A stretch of DNA of 64,000 nucleotides. It comes from Motiliproteus sp041586615 (lineage in GTDB: Bacteria; Pseudomonadota; Gammaproteobacteria; Pseudomonadales; Balneatricaceae). Position numbers and translations under genes: made by a program. The notes under the pieces were generated by a model, which worked only from the letters and a program-made list of their open reading frames with translations, had not been told where the DNA came from and made no database searches. Shown here piece after piece: positions 63,423 to 64,000 of the stretch (within the stretch, counting starts at the first letter, position 1; every line of letters starts with the position of its first letter). The stretch lies in NCBI GenBank assembly GCA_041586615.1, contig JBFGZS010000006.1:1-64000 (forward strand), given 5' to 3'.

Positions 63423-64000
63423 CTAGTGCAAGGAGGCTTCGCGGGCCAAAGCCTGCAGGTGATAATCACGGGAACCGAGCTGACTATTAATACAGGTCAG
63501 TCGCTTGAAAAAATGCCCCACATCGAGTTCATCGGTGATTCCCATACCGCCATGCAGTTGAACCGCTTGCTGGCCGACAACCCGGGCCGCATTGCCGATC
63601 TTAACTTTCAACATCGACGCGGCTCGAGCCCCTTCGGCGCCGCCTTTGCCGACTTCCATCGACGCAAAATAGACCATGGAGCGGGACATTTCAGTTTCGA
63701 CAAACATATCGGCCAAGCGGTGCTGCAGCACCTGGAAGCGGCCAATGGGCTGGCCAAACTGCTGGCGGGTCTTGACGTATTCGCAGGTCGCTGCCAGCAA
63801 CTTATCCATCACACCCACGGCTTCAGCGGCGAGCGCCACGATGGCTTCGTTGAGTACGGCTTGAATCGCTTCGGCAGCAGTATCCGTCGCCCCAAGCATC
63901 GCTGACGCCAGCACCTGCACGTCCTCAAGTATCACTTCTGCGGCACGAAGCCCGTCATTGGTGGCATAACCCCGCAAGGTAACGCCCTCTTGACTGGGAT
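63423..64000 (-). CDS. Acyl-CoA dehydrogenase family protein, C-terminal part
   Basis: Partial at the window edge; the visible 192 residues contain the C-terminal helical domain: LLAATCEYVKTRQQFGQPIG RF region, QVLQHRLADMFVETEMSRSM, QLHGGMGITDELDVGHFFKR. The end LTCINSQLGSRDYHLQALAR resembles the pimeloyl-CoA dehydrogenase small-subunit-like branch rather than medium-chain enzymes. It donates electrons to ETF, which fits its position upstream of etfBA on the same strand. A partner subunit may lie beyond the edge. Confidence 0.9.
   Translation of the reverse strand, partial: PSQEGVTLRGYATNDGLRAAEVILEDVQVLASAMLGATDTAAEAIQAVLNEAIVALAAEAVGVMDKLLAATCEYVKTRQQFGQPIGRFQVLQHRLADMFVETEMSRSMVYFASMEVGKGGAEGARAASMLKVKIGNAARVVGQQAVQLHGGMGITDELDVGHFFKRLTCINSQLGSRDYHLQALAREASLH

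Overview
The window is chromosomal DNA of a gammaproteobacterium. The gene set fits a marine or estuarine member of the Oceanospirillales/Pseudomonas neighbourhood: PntAB, ETF/ETF-QO, a DcaP-like porin, the dadA-RidA-AGCS locus, glutathione-dependent formaldehyde oxidation and a Vibrio-TonB2-type energiser. The genus cannot be fixed from sequence alone. Coding density is high, and most of the window is metabolic backbone. Inserted DNA is visible as repeats, decayed genes and transposase fragments.

Layout. 1-7961: edge of a REP-associated tyrosine transposase, class II fumarase, DEDDh exonuclease with RsuA-type pseudouridine synthase, an MFS carrier, and Zwf divergent from a hexose-6-phosphate mutarotase. 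8055-9321: two identical tRNA-Pro(TGG) genes, each with its own promoter, a MOSC-domain remnant and MsrB. 9336-14104: a LysR regulator divergent from a D-amino-acid catabolism operon (dadA, two RidA proteins, a sodium:alanine symporter). 14141-22525: an unusual tandem HAD protein, then a TetR gene with two matching operators, an RND pump and a TolC channel separated by ten copies of a 7-bp repeat. 22582-28117: membrane proteins, a YjgN/M48 peptidase pair, a decayed GcvT fragment and FolD, with REP-like repeats around them. 28153-33526: PntB and PntA, a small exported OB-fold protein, and a YfcC-type carrier whose 5' end was replaced by a transposase fragment.

33552-49213 is the most interesting block: a self-contained siderophore-iron uptake island. 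It encodes a complete TonB2-type energiser (DUF3450, TtpC-like, ExbB, ExbD, TonB, TPR protein), a FecBCDE-like ABC importer whose ATPase overlaps a cytoplasmic serine hydrolase, a GntR/FCD regulator and two TonB-dependent receptors. The palindrome ATTGGCGCCAAT occurs three times, in front of gntR/binding protein and in front of each receptor. Fur-box-like sites are also present. A decayed second copy of the gntR 3' end lies between the receptors. Transposase remnants bound the block on both sides: an IS1595-like fragment that truncates yfcC, and an ISNCY-like fragment that abuts gshA.

50084-57883 is a one-carbon/formaldehyde block: GshA, S-formylglutathione hydrolase, class III alcohol dehydrogenase, a FocA-type formate channel, an iron-dependent alcohol dehydrogenase and a divergent LysR regulator. 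Together they would oxidise alcohol or formaldehyde to formate and move the formate across the membrane. 58056-64000 holds a DcaP-like porin, ETF-QO, EtfA, EtfB and the 3' end of an acyl-CoA dehydrogenase, which form an electron route from acyl-CoA oxidation to quinone.

Two families of interspersed intergenic repeats (copies at 31199/57921 and at 31953/51813) have conserved hairpins. All four copies lie just 3' of minus-strand genes.
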